A stretch of 39,646 bases of DNA from Chitinophagaceae bacterium. Its GTDB lineage: Bacteria > Bacteroidota > Bacteroidia > Chitinophagales > Chitinophagaceae. Location of the stretch: contig CANFHO010000014.1 in the NCBI GenBank assembly GCA_947447005.1, positions 1 through 39,646 on the forward strand. The letters are read 5' to 3'. The notes beneath the pieces were generated by a model that saw only the letters and a list, made by a program, of their open reading frames with translations, searched no databases and had not been told where the DNA came from. Positions 8,501-16,503 of this stretch are shown here, piece by piece (position 1 is the first letter of the stretch; the number at the start of each line of letters is the position of its first letter). The translations under genes and the position numbers were made by a program.

Positions 8501-9106
8501 TTAAATGGTTAGTAGAGTAATGATTACTTGAAACACTCCTATGATAAATCCTAAAACCCCACCAATGATTTCAACAAACCTGAATTCTTTAGACATGATT
8601 TGATTCAGAATTTCTTCCATTTTATCACTTGAAAACCCATATACTTTTTCAGTAACCATTTTTTCCAAATCTAACTGGGATTCCAGTTTTTTCATATATG
8701 ATTGAATCAAATCAGGAAAAATGATTTCAAGCTCATTCATAAACACCCCTTTCAACTGGTTGATTGTTGAATCTCCTATAAACATGGAAATCATAGGGAA
8801 GGCTTCACTCAGTTTATTTCTGAGGAATTCATCAATTTTTCCCTCTATCAAGGGCATCAATTCTTTTATATTATCAAGGTCAGTTATTTTTCGTTCAATT
8901 TCTGCAAAAGAGATCAATTCTGAACTTACCAACTTTCCTAACTTTTCTGCAAATTGTTTCTGACGTTTTGGGAATATACCATGGAAAGTAATAAACAGTA
9001 TTTTCTTGGGTTCTTTGGGATGAAAAAGCATTTTAATGGCTATCCAGTTCGTAAACCAGCCTATAAATGCAGAAATGAATGGAATGAGAATCATCCAGTA
9101 ATTCAT
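8501..9106 (-). CDS. DUF445 family membrane protein
   Basis: 201 aa. The N-terminal signature GWFTNWIAIKMLFHP (about residues 16-30) is diagnostic of the DUF445/YheB family. There is a hydrophobic N-terminal segment, a helical charged middle (about 45-170) and a hydrophobic C-terminus (FIIGVFQVIITLL), consistent with a hairpin anchored at both ends. Members are membrane proteins of unknown biochemical function. A perfect -7 element lies 10 bp upstream of the ATG, which supports the start. Confidence 0.85.
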   Translation of the reverse strand: MNYWMILIPFISAFIGWFTNWIAIKMLFHPKEPKKILFITFHGIFPKRQKQFAEKLGKLVSSELISFAEIERKITDLDNIKELMPLIEGKIDEFLRNKLSEAFPMISMFIGDSTINQLKGVFMNELEIIFPDLIQSYMKKLESQLDLEKMVTEKVYGFSSDKMEEILNQIMSKEFRFVEIIGGVLGFIIGVFQVIITLLTI

Positions 9107-9116
9107 CTTTTTATTG

Positions 9117-9124
9117 CAAATGTA
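9117..9124 (-). promoter_or_regulatory. -7 element of the DUF445 gene
   Basis: Read on the minus strand this is TACATTTG, a perfect TAnnTTTG, with 10 bp between it and the ATG at 9106. I see no clear TTG -33 box at the right distance. Confidence 0.45.
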
Positions 9125-9153
9125 AGAAAGATGTAAACCACTTAAAATTCGAT

Positions 9154-9184
9154 TTTGTTGGAGTACGTTTTTGTATTAATTTTG
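9154..9184 (+). promoter_or_regulatory. Promoter of tRNA-His
   Basis: TTTG at 9154-9157 (-33), a 19-bp spacer and TAATTTTG at 9177-9184 (-7). The tRNA begins 15 bp further on. Both boxes match the Bacteroidota consensus. Confidence 0.7.
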
Positions 9185-9199
9185 CCAATTCTCAAACAC

Positions 9200-9274
9200 G
9201 GAGGTTGTAGCTCAGTTGGTTAGAGCGTCTGATTGTGGTTCAGAAGGTCGTGGGTTCGAGACCCATCATCCTCC
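9200..9274 (+). tRNA. tRNA-His (anticodon GTG)
   Basis: A complete cloverleaf can be folded. The D stem is GCTC/GAGC. The anticodon stem is TCTGA/TCAGA, with loop TTGTGGT and anticodon GTG at 9235-9237. The T stem is GTGGG/CCCAT, with loop TTCGAGA. The acceptor is GAGGTTG (9201-9207) with CATCCTC (9267-9273), including one T-T mismatch at 9205/9269. G at 9200 is the extra G-1 facing C73 at 9274, which is the histidine identity pair. CCA is not encoded. Confidence 0.95.
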
Positions 9275-9318
9275 CATCTTTTTCTCCACTATTTTATTCT
9301 TAACATTTTATTGTAGAC

Positions 9319-9341
9319 CGCCCATCATTTTGGGCGTTTTT
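9319..9341 (+). terminator. Terminator after tRNA-His
   Basis: The stem is CGCCCA (9319-9324) with TGGGCG (9331-9336), loop TCATTT, then five T. It ends the tRNA transcript 28 bp before the prc start codon. Confidence 0.75.
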
Positions 9342-9368
9342 CATGTCCTAAATCAGTTATTTTTGGGT

Positions 9369-11516
9369 ATGTCATCAAAATTTACCCGATTTATGCTGAG
9401 TAAGAGATCCATCCCCGTTTTATTGGTATTGTTATTAACAGGTTCATTGATTGCATTCAATTCATCTGGTCTTAATAATCCCCCCGATAAATATGCTATA
9501 ATCTTTAGAGAAGTAACTGAAATGCTTGAACAAGCACATTTCAATCCCAAAAAAGTGGATGATCAGTTTTCCATGTATATATTCAAAAAATATATGGAAG
9601 CCCTTGATCCGGATAAAAACATCTTTATTCAAACTGATATCAAGGATTTGAAAAAATTTGAAACATCCATCGATGATGAAATGCATGGATCTGATTTTAA
9701 GTTTTTTTATTTTATTGATCAGTTATATATGAAACGTGTTAAAGAAGTTAATGGTTTTTATGCCGAACTTCTTTCAACACCTTTTCAATTCAATACTGCC
9801 GAAACTGTTTTGCTTGATCCTGATAAACTGGAATATCCTAAAAATGAATCAGCCCGTAAGGATGTTTGGCGCAAGAGATTGAAATTCTTGACAATGGAAC
9901 GCTTCTCTGATTTACTCGATCAGCGTAATCTTTTGAAAACCACAGATTCAGCATATAAGTCTGATGTAATACTTGAGCAAGAATCCAGAACAAAGGTTCG
10001 TCAAATCATATCAAGAAATTTTGAACGTCTGATCAACAAAACCAAGCCGGAAGAGCGTTTTAATATGCTGGTCAATGTGATTACCGAAACAATGGATCCT
10101 CACACCACATTTTTTCCTCCAGTTGAAAAAAGATCTTTTGATGAACAAATGAGTGGTCGGTTTTATGGAATTGGTGCTTCATTGAAGGATGATGAAGGTG
10201 CTATCAGAATCAATACCATCGTTGCGGGACTCCCTGCATGGAAATCACAACAAATTACGGTAGGCGACCAGGTTCTTAAAGTTGGACAAGGGTCAACAGA
10301 ACCAGTAGATCTTGCAGGATTTGAATCTACAGAGGCTGTAAAGCTTATTCGTGGGAAAAAGGGCACGGAAGTAAGATTGACTTTAAAAAAATCTGATGGC
10401 TCCATCAAGATAGTTTCAATGATTCGTGATGAAGTGGTTTTGGATGAAACCTATGCAAAAAGTGCTATTGTAGAACAAGGCGACAAAAAAATTGGATATA
10501 TATACCTTCCGGAATTTTATGCTGATTGGGAAAGACCCAATGGGGCAAGATGCTCTCAGGATGTTGCAAAAGAAATCATTAAATTAAAAGATCAGTCAGT
10601 TGATGGAATCATCATGGATTTACGCAACAATGGTGGAGGTTCACTATACGATGTTGTGCAAATGGTTGGCTTTTTCATACCAGATGGACCAGTAGTTCAA
10701 GTAAAAGATAGAGAAGGCAATCCGACTATTTTAAGAGATAGGGATAGAAGTGTTTTGTACGATGGACCATTGGCAGTCATGGTGAATGAATTCTCTGCAT
10801 CAGCATCTGAAATTTTTGCTGCTGCAATTCAGGATTATGGAAGGGGTGTTATCATTGGAAGCACTTCCACCTATGGAAAAGGAACTGTTCAACGAAATAT
10901 AGAATTGCAGCCAGCAGCTTCAACTCAACTTGCTGGAGAATCTCCTGAATTGGGTACTGTGAAACTTACACTTCAAAAATTTTACAGAATCAATGGTGGT
11001 TCAACACAATTAAGAGGTGTTACTCCCAACATCATTCTTCCTGACCAATATGAAAGTTTGAAATACAGGGAAAAAGACAATCCAGATGCCTTGCCTTGGG
11101 ATGAGATTTCCAAAGCTTATTATATACATTCAACGCCGTCTTACGACCTGGATGTTGTGAAGCAAAAGAGCCTTCAACGCGTTGAGTCAAATACTTCATT
11201 CAAAGCCATAAAAGAAACATCCTTGTTGATTGAAAAATCAAATGAAAAAGTATACTCCCTTCAACTTTCAAAGTATAGGGAAGATCAAAAAAACATGAGA
11301 GATGCTTTTAAGAAAATTGATCAAATGAGCAAAGACTCAAAGCCTTTGAAAGTGGACATGCTTGCATTGGATGCTGCAAAACTTGCAACTGACAATGATA
11401 AACTGGAGAGAAGAAAACAATGGGTTGGCAATCTGTCAAAAGACATTTACATCAATGAAACATGCATGATCATTTCCGATATGCTCAAACAAGTTTTGCT
11501 TGTAAAAGGAAATTGA
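9369..11516 (+). CDS. prc: Carboxy-terminal processing protease (tail-specific protease, S41)
   Basis: 715 aa from ATG 9369. The frame stays open back into the tRNA gene (to 9216), but those codons belong to the tRNA and its terminator. The N-terminus has one hydrophobic segment (SIPVLLVLLLTGSLIAF), so the enzyme is exported or anchored in the periplasm. Next come the long helical Prc-type N-domain, a PDZ domain (about residues 265-350) and the S41 protease domain. Aligned with E. coli Prc, the catalytic residues are S478 (in FSASASEIF), D489 (AAIQD) and K504 (YGKGTVQ), and all are present. A C-terminal helical extension of DUF3340 type follows. It probably degrades or trims periplasmic proteins at their C-termini. 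It is convergent with the DinB-like gene, 3 bp away. Confidence 0.93.
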   Translation: MSSKFTRFMLSKRSIPVLLVLLLTGSLIAFNSSGLNNPPDKYAIIFREVTEMLEQAHFNPKKVDDQFSMYIFKKYMEALDPDKNIFIQTDIKDLKKFETSIDDEMHGSDFKFFYFIDQLYMKRVKEVNGFYAELLSTPFQFNTAETVLLDPDKLEYPKNESARKDVWRKRLKFLTMERFSDLLDQRNLLKTTDSAYKSDVILEQESRTKVRQIISRNFERLINKTKPEERFNMLVNVITETMDPHTTFFPPVEKRSFDEQMSGRFYGIGASLKDDEGAIRINTIVAGLPAWKSQQITVGDQVLKVGQGSTEPVDLAGFESTEAVKLIRGKKGTEVRLTLKKSDGSIKIVSMIRDEVVLDETYAKSAIVEQGDKKIGYIYLPEFYADWERPNGARCSQDVAKEIIKLKDQSVDGIIMDLRNNGGGSLYDVVQMVGFFIPDGPVVQVKDREGNPTILRDRDRSVLYDGPLAVMVNEFSASASEIFAAAIQDYGRGVIIGSTSTYGKGTVQRNIELQPAASTQLAGESPELGTVKLTLQKFYRINGGSTQLRGVTPNIILPDQYESLKYREKDNPDALPWDEISKAYYIHSTPSYDLDVVKQKSLQRVESNTSFKAIKETSLLIEKSNEKVYSLQLSKYREDQKNMRDAFKKIDQMSKDSKPLKVDMLALDAAKLATDNDKLERRKQWVGNLSKDIYINETCMIISDMLKQVLLVKGN

Positions 11517-11519
11517 GTA

Positions 11520-12044
11520 TCAAAAAGCAACGCCATAACGACTCTGTAATATATTTTTATGATGATACCAATGGCCTACAATAATGTAGGCCATTGATAT
11601 TATTGAGATGGTATCACCATTTTCAAAGTTACCCTTTGAGTCCTTGTTTGATTCATTTATTGAATTGAACAACAAGGCAGATGACTTACGAACTGTATAT
11701 AATTCTTCCAATAACAATGTACGATCATGCAATACACCTGCTGTATCTGCATATCCATTTTCATCAAAACGTATAATCGGATTGGATTCTTTTCTGGCAA
11801 TACATAAACTCCTGTAAGAAAAGATTCTTTCTGTGTCGATGCAATGCCTTAAAACTTGTGCAATTGTCCATTTCCCTACTCCATATGCATAGGAGAAGTC
11901 AACTTCACTTAAAACTTTCACATCATTTTTTAAAGAAGATAAAGATTCCTGAAGCAATGAAAATGGATGCTTTGTATATGGCACCTGATCTACATATCCT
12001 TTGAAGAATACCGGAAAATCAATCCCTGCCAAAGGTTTATTCAT
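11520..12044 (-). CDS. DinB-like four-helix protein
   Basis: 174 aa. The DinB_2 pattern is visible: GKWTIAQVLRHCIDTERIF (about residues 57-75) and GHWYHHKNIL near the C-terminus. The three His positions (in RHCID and HWYHH) are those expected to bind a divalent metal. Family members include damage-induced proteins and thiol-dependent transferases of mostly unknown reaction. It is only 6 bp downstream of the subtilisin-like gene on the same strand, so the two are likely co-transcribed, although no functional link is evident. Confidence 0.85.
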   Translation of the reverse strand: MNKPLAGIDFPVFFKGYVDQVPYTKHPFSLLQESLSSLKNDVKVLSEVDFSYAYGVGKWTIAQVLRHCIDTERIFSYRSLCIARKESNPIIRFDENGYADTAGVLHDRTLLLEELYTVRKSSALLFNSINESNKDSKGNFENGDTISIISMAYIIVGHWYHHKNILQSRYGVAF

Positions 12045-12050
12045 CTGATA

Positions 12051-13727
12051 TTAATTAGTTGATTTCTTCACAGGTGAATAACCAACTGTAGTTTTTCGTA
12101 GACCTTTCATTTGTGCAGCCATCATAAATGCCTGATAGGCATTGACAATTCCTCCGGTTTCTGAAATAGAGGAAAGGTCAACCTTGTCATTTTCACTTCC
12201 AGGAACCAATACCTTGATGTCATTGATTTTGGAAGAGGATTGCTTAATGATATTTTTAATTTGTACAGCTGTAAGTTCAGGGTAATAGGAAAGGAGTAGA
12301 GCGGCAAGTCCTGTTACAACAGGTGCTGCCATGCTTGTGCCATCATGCGTGCCATATGTATTACCACCTGGAATTGTTGAATAAATTTTTACTCCAGGAG
12401 CAAAAACGGAAACTTCTCTTTTCCCATAATTTGAAAAGGAAGCAGTTAAATCATTTGCGGTAGCTCCACTTGCACCAATATTCATCCAGTTGCTGGCAAC
12501 CTTCAACGTGTCATAGTTAAAGTTCATGGAAGGGAAATTGTCTTCGACATCAATATTTTTAGCATCGTTTCCTGCTGCATGGATCAATAAAACACCTTTG
12601 CTTTCTGCATATTTTACAGCCTCATCTACCCATTTTTTTTCTGGGGAAAAGCTTTTTCCAAAACTCATGTTTACAACCCAGGCACCATTATCAACTGCAT
12701 ATCTAATTGCATTTGCAACATCTTTATCATGTTCATCTCCATCTGGAACTGTTCTGATGGGCATGATTTCTACATTGTTGGCAACGCCATTTATGCCTAC
12801 TCCATTGTTTCTGATTGCAGCAATGATGCCAGAAACATGTGTTCCATGGTCTGCATCTGTACCCATTACGTCATTGTTTCCATAATAACGATCATTTGGG
12901 TCATCGTATTTGTCTTTCACAACATCATCTCGATAATTTACTGGAGGGGTGTTTACGACGTCCATTTTCTTGACCTCCCCATCATAAAAATCAGTCAGAT
13001 CCTTAATCATCTGTGTATTTGTGATTTCCATTTGCCTTGTTTGTTGGAATAAACCAAGCAACAATGACCTTGATTTTGTTTGATCTGAAGTTGTTGGCTT
13101 AAAATTTTGTAAATCATCGCCTGTATATGTTGATTTGCCCAATCCTGCTTTTAATGTGCTATCTACCAACGAAAGTTTTGGTACAATGTTTTTGAGAAAA
13201 TTGACATACATGGTGGCATCTTTTGCCTGAGATTCTAAAACACTTTTAGCCTTGATATAATTGTTGAAAGCATTTTTATCATCATCATTCAATGATTTTT
13301 CATCCACTGCAACATTTTCAAATCTTGTCTTGAATTTGTAATATATCCTCGCTGCTTCATAACTATCTTTTGAAACATTGCTTCCATCTTTACCACCTAT
13401 GAAATTCCACCCATGAATATCATCAACATATCCATTTTTGTCATCATCCTTGCCATTCCCTGGAATTTCTTTTTTATTAATCCAGATGACAGACTTTAAA
13501 TCTTCATGTAGGGTATCAATTCCGCTATCTATAACGGCAACAATTACTTTTTTCCTGGGTTTCATTGTTGATAAGATCTCAGCATATGTTTTCTCAAGGC
13601 TAATACCGTATACTCCATTTTTGTTCTTATCCATCAAGTGCCAGCCATTTTCATAACCCGTATTGGTTTGTGAAAATATAGGTTGTGTTACAGAAAAAAG
13701 GATGGCAAGTGTAAATAGCTTTTTCAT
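12051..13727 (-). CDS. Subtilisin-like secreted serine protease (S8) with large insertion
   Basis: 558 aa, with a signal peptide (residues 1-19, ending FSQ). The S8 catalytic set is complete: D67 (AVIDSGID), H294 (DHGTHVSG), oxyanion N387 (HAAGND) and S465 (GTSMAAP). D67 and H294 are about 227 residues apart, against 32 in subtilisin BPN', so there is an insertion of nearly 200 residues. It starts with a calcium-loop-like GKDDDKNGYVDD and continues as charged, probably helical sequence. There is no sorting domain at the C-terminus, so it is probably periplasmic or released. There is no obvious I9 propeptide; the insertion or the N-terminal 50 residues may do that job. It heads an operon with the DinB-like gene. 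Confidence 0.9.
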   Translation of the reverse strand: MKKLFTLAILFSVTQPIFSQTNTGYENGWHLMDKNKNGVYGISLEKTYAEILSTMKPRKKVIVAVIDSGIDTLHEDLKSVIWINKKEIPGNGKDDDKNGYVDDIHGWNFIGGKDGSNVSKDSYEAARIYYKFKTRFENVAVDEKSLNDDDKNAFNNYIKAKSVLESQAKDATMYVNFLKNIVPKLSLVDSTLKAGLGKSTYTGDDLQNFKPTTSDQTKSRSLLLGLFQQTRQMEITNTQMIKDLTDFYDGEVKKMDVVNTPPVNYRDDVVKDKYDDPNDRYYGNNDVMGTDADHGTHVSGIIAAIRNNGVGINGVANNVEIMPIRTVPDGDEHDKDVANAIRYAVDNGAWVVNMSFGKSFSPEKKWVDEAVKYAESKGVLLIHAAGNDAKNIDVEDNFPSMNFNYDTLKVASNWMNIGASGATANDLTASFSNYGKREVSVFAPGVKIYSTIPGGNTYGTHDGTSMAAPVVTGLAALLLSYYPELTAVQIKNIIKQSSSKINDIKVLVPGSENDKVDLSSISETGGIVNAYQAFMMAAQMKGLRKTTVGYSPVKKSTN

Positions 13728-13744
13728 ATATCATTGTTGTACAT

Positions 13745-13752
13745 CAAATATA
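13745..13752 (-). promoter_or_regulatory. -7 element of the S8 protease gene
   Basis: On the minus strand this reads TATATTTG, a perfect TAnnTTTG, 17 bp before the ATG at 13727. A 7-bp inverted repeat (ATATTCA 13750-13756 and TGAATAT 13762-13768) overlaps its upstream edge and could be an operator. Confidence 0.45.
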
Positions 13753-13801
13753 TTCATGTGTTGAATATAAAAGAGTGGGATTCTTAAAAATTAGTAAAAA
13801 A

Positions 13802-15334
13802 TTATATGTCGAAATGAATGCCTTGTGCGAGAGGCAATTGGTTTGAATAATTGATCGTTACTGTTTGCCTGCGCATGTATGCTTTCCACGCATCACTTCC
13901 ACTTTCCCTTCCTCCTCCTGTTTCTTTTTCCCCGCCAAATGCTCCTCCAATTTCTGCCCCACTTGTTCCAATATTTACATTGGCAATACCACAATCACTG
14001 CCGTTTACTGATAAAAACAATTCGGATTTGCGTATATCTCTGGTCATAATGGATGATGAAAGTCCCTGTGGAACTGCATTTTGTATTTCAATGGCTTGCT
14101 CCAGGTTTTTATACTTCATGATGTATAAAATCGGAGCAAAGGTTTCATGTTGTACAATTCTAAGTTCGGGTGAAACTTCAGCTATACATGGTTTAACATA
14201 ACATCCACTTTCGAAGCCATTCCCGGTAAGAACACCTCCTTCTATAAGGAAACTGCCTCCCTGAATTCTTATTTGCTGAATGGTATCCAAATAAGCTTTT
14301 ACAGCCATTTTATCTATCAATGGACCCATGTGGTATTCAGGTTCTAATGGGTTGCCTATGTTTATTTGGGCATAGGCATGTATTAATTTTTGTTTGAAAG
14401 TATCGTAAATGCTTTCTTCAATAATCAGTCTTCTGGTTGTTGTACATCGTTGACCAGCAGTTCCAACAGCTCCAAACACACATGCAGTCAATGCTATATT
14501 CAAATCAGCATCCTCTGTAATGATGATAGCGTTATTCCCTCCTAATTCTAAAATGGTTTTACCGAATCTTTCAGCAACTGTTTTAGAAACAGATCGCCCC
14601 ATAGGAGTGGAGCCGGTTGCAGAAACCAAGGCGATTTTGTGGTTTTGGGCGATACTTTCTCCTATGTTCCTTCCTCCAATAATAGTATTCAGAACGCCCT
14701 CCGGAACTTTATTCAATTCAAGAATAGGTTGGATGATTTTACAGCATGCAATAGCCGTCAAAGGTGTTTTTTCTGATGGTTTCCATATGCAAACATCGCC
14801 ACAAACCATTGCAATAAAGGCATTCCAACTCCAAACAGCTACCGGGAAATTAAATGCTGAAATAATCCCAACAACTCCCAATGGATGCCATTGTTCCATC
14901 ATTCTATGACCAGGACGTTCACTATGGGTTGTCATGCCATATAGTTGGCGTGATAAACCGACAGCAAAATCACATATATCAATCATTTCTTGAACTTCTC
15001 CTAAGCCTTCCTGCTTGCTTTTTCCCATTTCATAAGATACCAGTGTTCCCAAAGGCTCTTTGTATGCTCTAAGTGCATTTCCAATTTGCCTCACTATTTC
15101 GCCTCTTTTGGGGGCTGGCCATGTTTTCCATTGATTAAAGGCCTTTGTAGACTGTTCAACTATTTTTTGTAACTGCTCTTCAGAGCCGGATTTTATTTTG
15201 CCTATACTTTTGCCGTCGACAGGGGAGATGCTTTCAATCCATTCACCTTCACCTTCTAATTCAATCATTCCTGAAATAACTCCATTGTTATAATTTGATA
15301 AGTGAAGCTGGTGCAGAATATTATTGATGTTCAT
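13802..15334 (-). CDS. amaB: ALDH7-type aldehyde dehydrogenase (aminoadipate-semialdehyde / piperideine-6-carboxylate dehydrogenase)
   Basis: 510 aa. Catalytic Cys297 lies in GTAGQRCTTTRR, the general base Glu263 in LELGGNN and the oxyanion Asn162 in AFNFPVAVW. ERPGHRMMEQWHPLGV and GTAGQRCTTTRR are the antiquitin (ALDH7) hallmarks and separate it from other ALDH families. ALDH7 oxidises alpha-aminoadipate semialdehyde to aminoadipate with NAD in lysine catabolism. The start codon overlaps the end of the flippase-like gene by 14 bp, so the two are translationally close. No lysine aminotransferase or other catabolic gene is in the window, so the pathway assignment rests on family similarity alone. 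Confidence 0.9.
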   Translation of the reverse strand: MNINNILHQLHLSNYNNGVISGMIELEGEGEWIESISPVDGKSIGKIKSGSEEQLQKIVEQSTKAFNQWKTWPAPKRGEIVRQIGNALRAYKEPLGTLVSYEMGKSKQEGLGEVQEMIDICDFAVGLSRQLYGMTTHSERPGHRMMEQWHPLGVVGIISAFNFPVAVWSWNAFIAMVCGDVCIWKPSEKTPLTAIACCKIIQPILELNKVPEGVLNTIIGGRNIGESIAQNHKIALVSATGSTPMGRSVSKTVAERFGKTILELGGNNAIIITEDADLNIALTACVFGAVGTAGQRCTTTRRLIIEESIYDTFKQKLIHAYAQINIGNPLEPEYHMGPLIDKMAVKAYLDTIQQIRIQGGSFLIEGGVLTGNGFESGCYVKPCIAEVSPELRIVQHETFAPILYIMKYKNLEQAIEIQNAVPQGLSSSIMTRDIRKSELFLSVNGSDCGIANVNIGTSGAEIGGAFGGEKETGGGRESGSDAWKAYMRRQTVTINYSNQLPLAQGIHFDI

Positions 15335-16442
15335 GAGGATGTCTTTTGCTTTTGTTCAGATAAATCATCAAAAACCAGGCGATTGGTCCACAAATAATGA
15401 GCATTACTGTTTGAACTGACCATAGAAGCCATCCAAAAGCAAGTCCACTGACTTCTTGAATGCCATACAAAGTCAATGTTTTTTGCACTGCCAATTGATA
15501 TGCTCCTATGCCTCCTTGTGTTGCAATCATGGCAAAGCTTCCAAAGGTCAATATGGTTAAAGATGGAATCCATCCCAAATGTTCCATTTCTTTCAAAGCT
15601 AAAAAACCAAATTTGATGCTGTATAAATATAAAAACCAAATGGAAAGGGTATATAATATAAATAGAGGCTTGTTGCTTATTTTGCGAAAACTCATCAATC
15701 CGTGAATCAATCCTTTTAGAAACTGCATCACTTTTTCATAAAAATGAAATTTTTTCAGACTTCTTAGTACGAGAAAAACAATAAATGCAAACACAAGCAA
15801 ACAAATAGCAATGATTGGAATATTACCTTTTAAAGCATTTAATTTTAATTGCAATGAAATCCACAATTCCTTTGAATAATTTCCTACCAACTCGAATTGG
15901 GTATAAATGGTCAAGGCTATAACTAAAATCAGGCAAAGAAGATCGATAAGTCTTTCAGCTACCATCGTGCCAATTAATTTGTCAACAGGGATTTTTTCGT
16001 GTTTACCCAATAGGGAGCATTTCATTACTTCGCCCAAACGTGGAAAAAGCAGGTTGAAAAAAAAACCAATGATCACGGAAAGAAAAATATTAACAATGCC
16101 AGGTTGATGACCTAGGGGCGTAATCAACATTTTCCATCTCAAAGCCCTGATGAAATGGCTTACTGTTAAAATCAACATGCAGGGTATAACAATACTCAAT
16201 TTCGCACTTAAGATGAGATCAACCACATGACTGATATCATCTTTGCTGAATGATTTGGTGGTTAACCAGATTAAAAAAAGACCGAATGCCAGGAAGAATG
16301 AAAACTGCAGAATTTTACCATATTTTGATCGAATCATAGGTGAAATGGCTTTGTACGAAGTTAACCAAAAGGGTTGAATATGCTTCAAATTCAATTGATT
16401 ATGAGAATGATTTATCTCTTGCCATTTATCATTGAAAGTCAT
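15321..16442 (-). CDS. YbhN / lysylphosphatidylglycerol-synthase-type membrane protein
   Basis: 373 aa; a shorter start at residue 36 (MIRSKYGK) is possible and would remove a non-hydrophobic leader. There are about 8 hydrophobic segments. Hallmarks of the LPG_synthase_TM (UPF0104/YbhN) family are RALRWKMLITPLG (about 103-115), FFNLLFPRLGEVMKC (about 137-151) and a C-terminal TQGGIGAYQLAV. Members without the cytosolic synthase domain are thought to be lipid flippase-like. It heads a two-gene unit with the ALDH7 gene and is divergent from the starch-synthase-like gene, separated by 61 bp. Confidence 0.87.
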   Translation of the reverse strand: MTFNDKWQEINHSHNQLNLKHIQPFWLTSYKAISPMIRSKYGKILQFSFFLAFGLFLIWLTTKSFSKDDISHVVDLILSAKLSIVIPCMLILTVSHFIRALRWKMLITPLGHQPGIVNIFLSVIIGFFFNLLFPRLGEVMKCSLLGKHEKIPVDKLIGTMVAERLIDLLCLILVIALTIYTQFELVGNYSKELWISLQLKLNALKGNIPIIAICLLVFAFIVFLVLRSLKKFHFYEKVMQFLKGLIHGLMSFRKISNKPLFILYTLSIWFLYLYSIKFGFLALKEMEHLGWIPSLTILTFGSFAMIATQGGIGAYQLAVQKTLTLYGIQEVSGLAFGWLLWSVQTVMLIICGPIAWFLMIYLNKSKRHPHEHQ

Positions 16443-16469
16443 TTCAAAGCCATTTTGGCGAAAAATCCT

Positions 16470-16477
16470 TACTTTTG
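16470..16477 (+). promoter_or_regulatory. -7 element of the starch-synthase-like gene
   Basis: TACTTTTG, a perfect TAnnTTTG, 26 bp before the ATG at 16504. No TTG is present at the usual -33 distance. Confidence 0.45.
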
Positions 16478-16503
16478 CATTGCAATTTAATTAAAACAGG
16501 TGC

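Noticed and set aside
9200-9274. tRNA-His as an integration site
   Set aside because: No integrase gene and no direct repeat of the tRNA 3' end was seen in the window.
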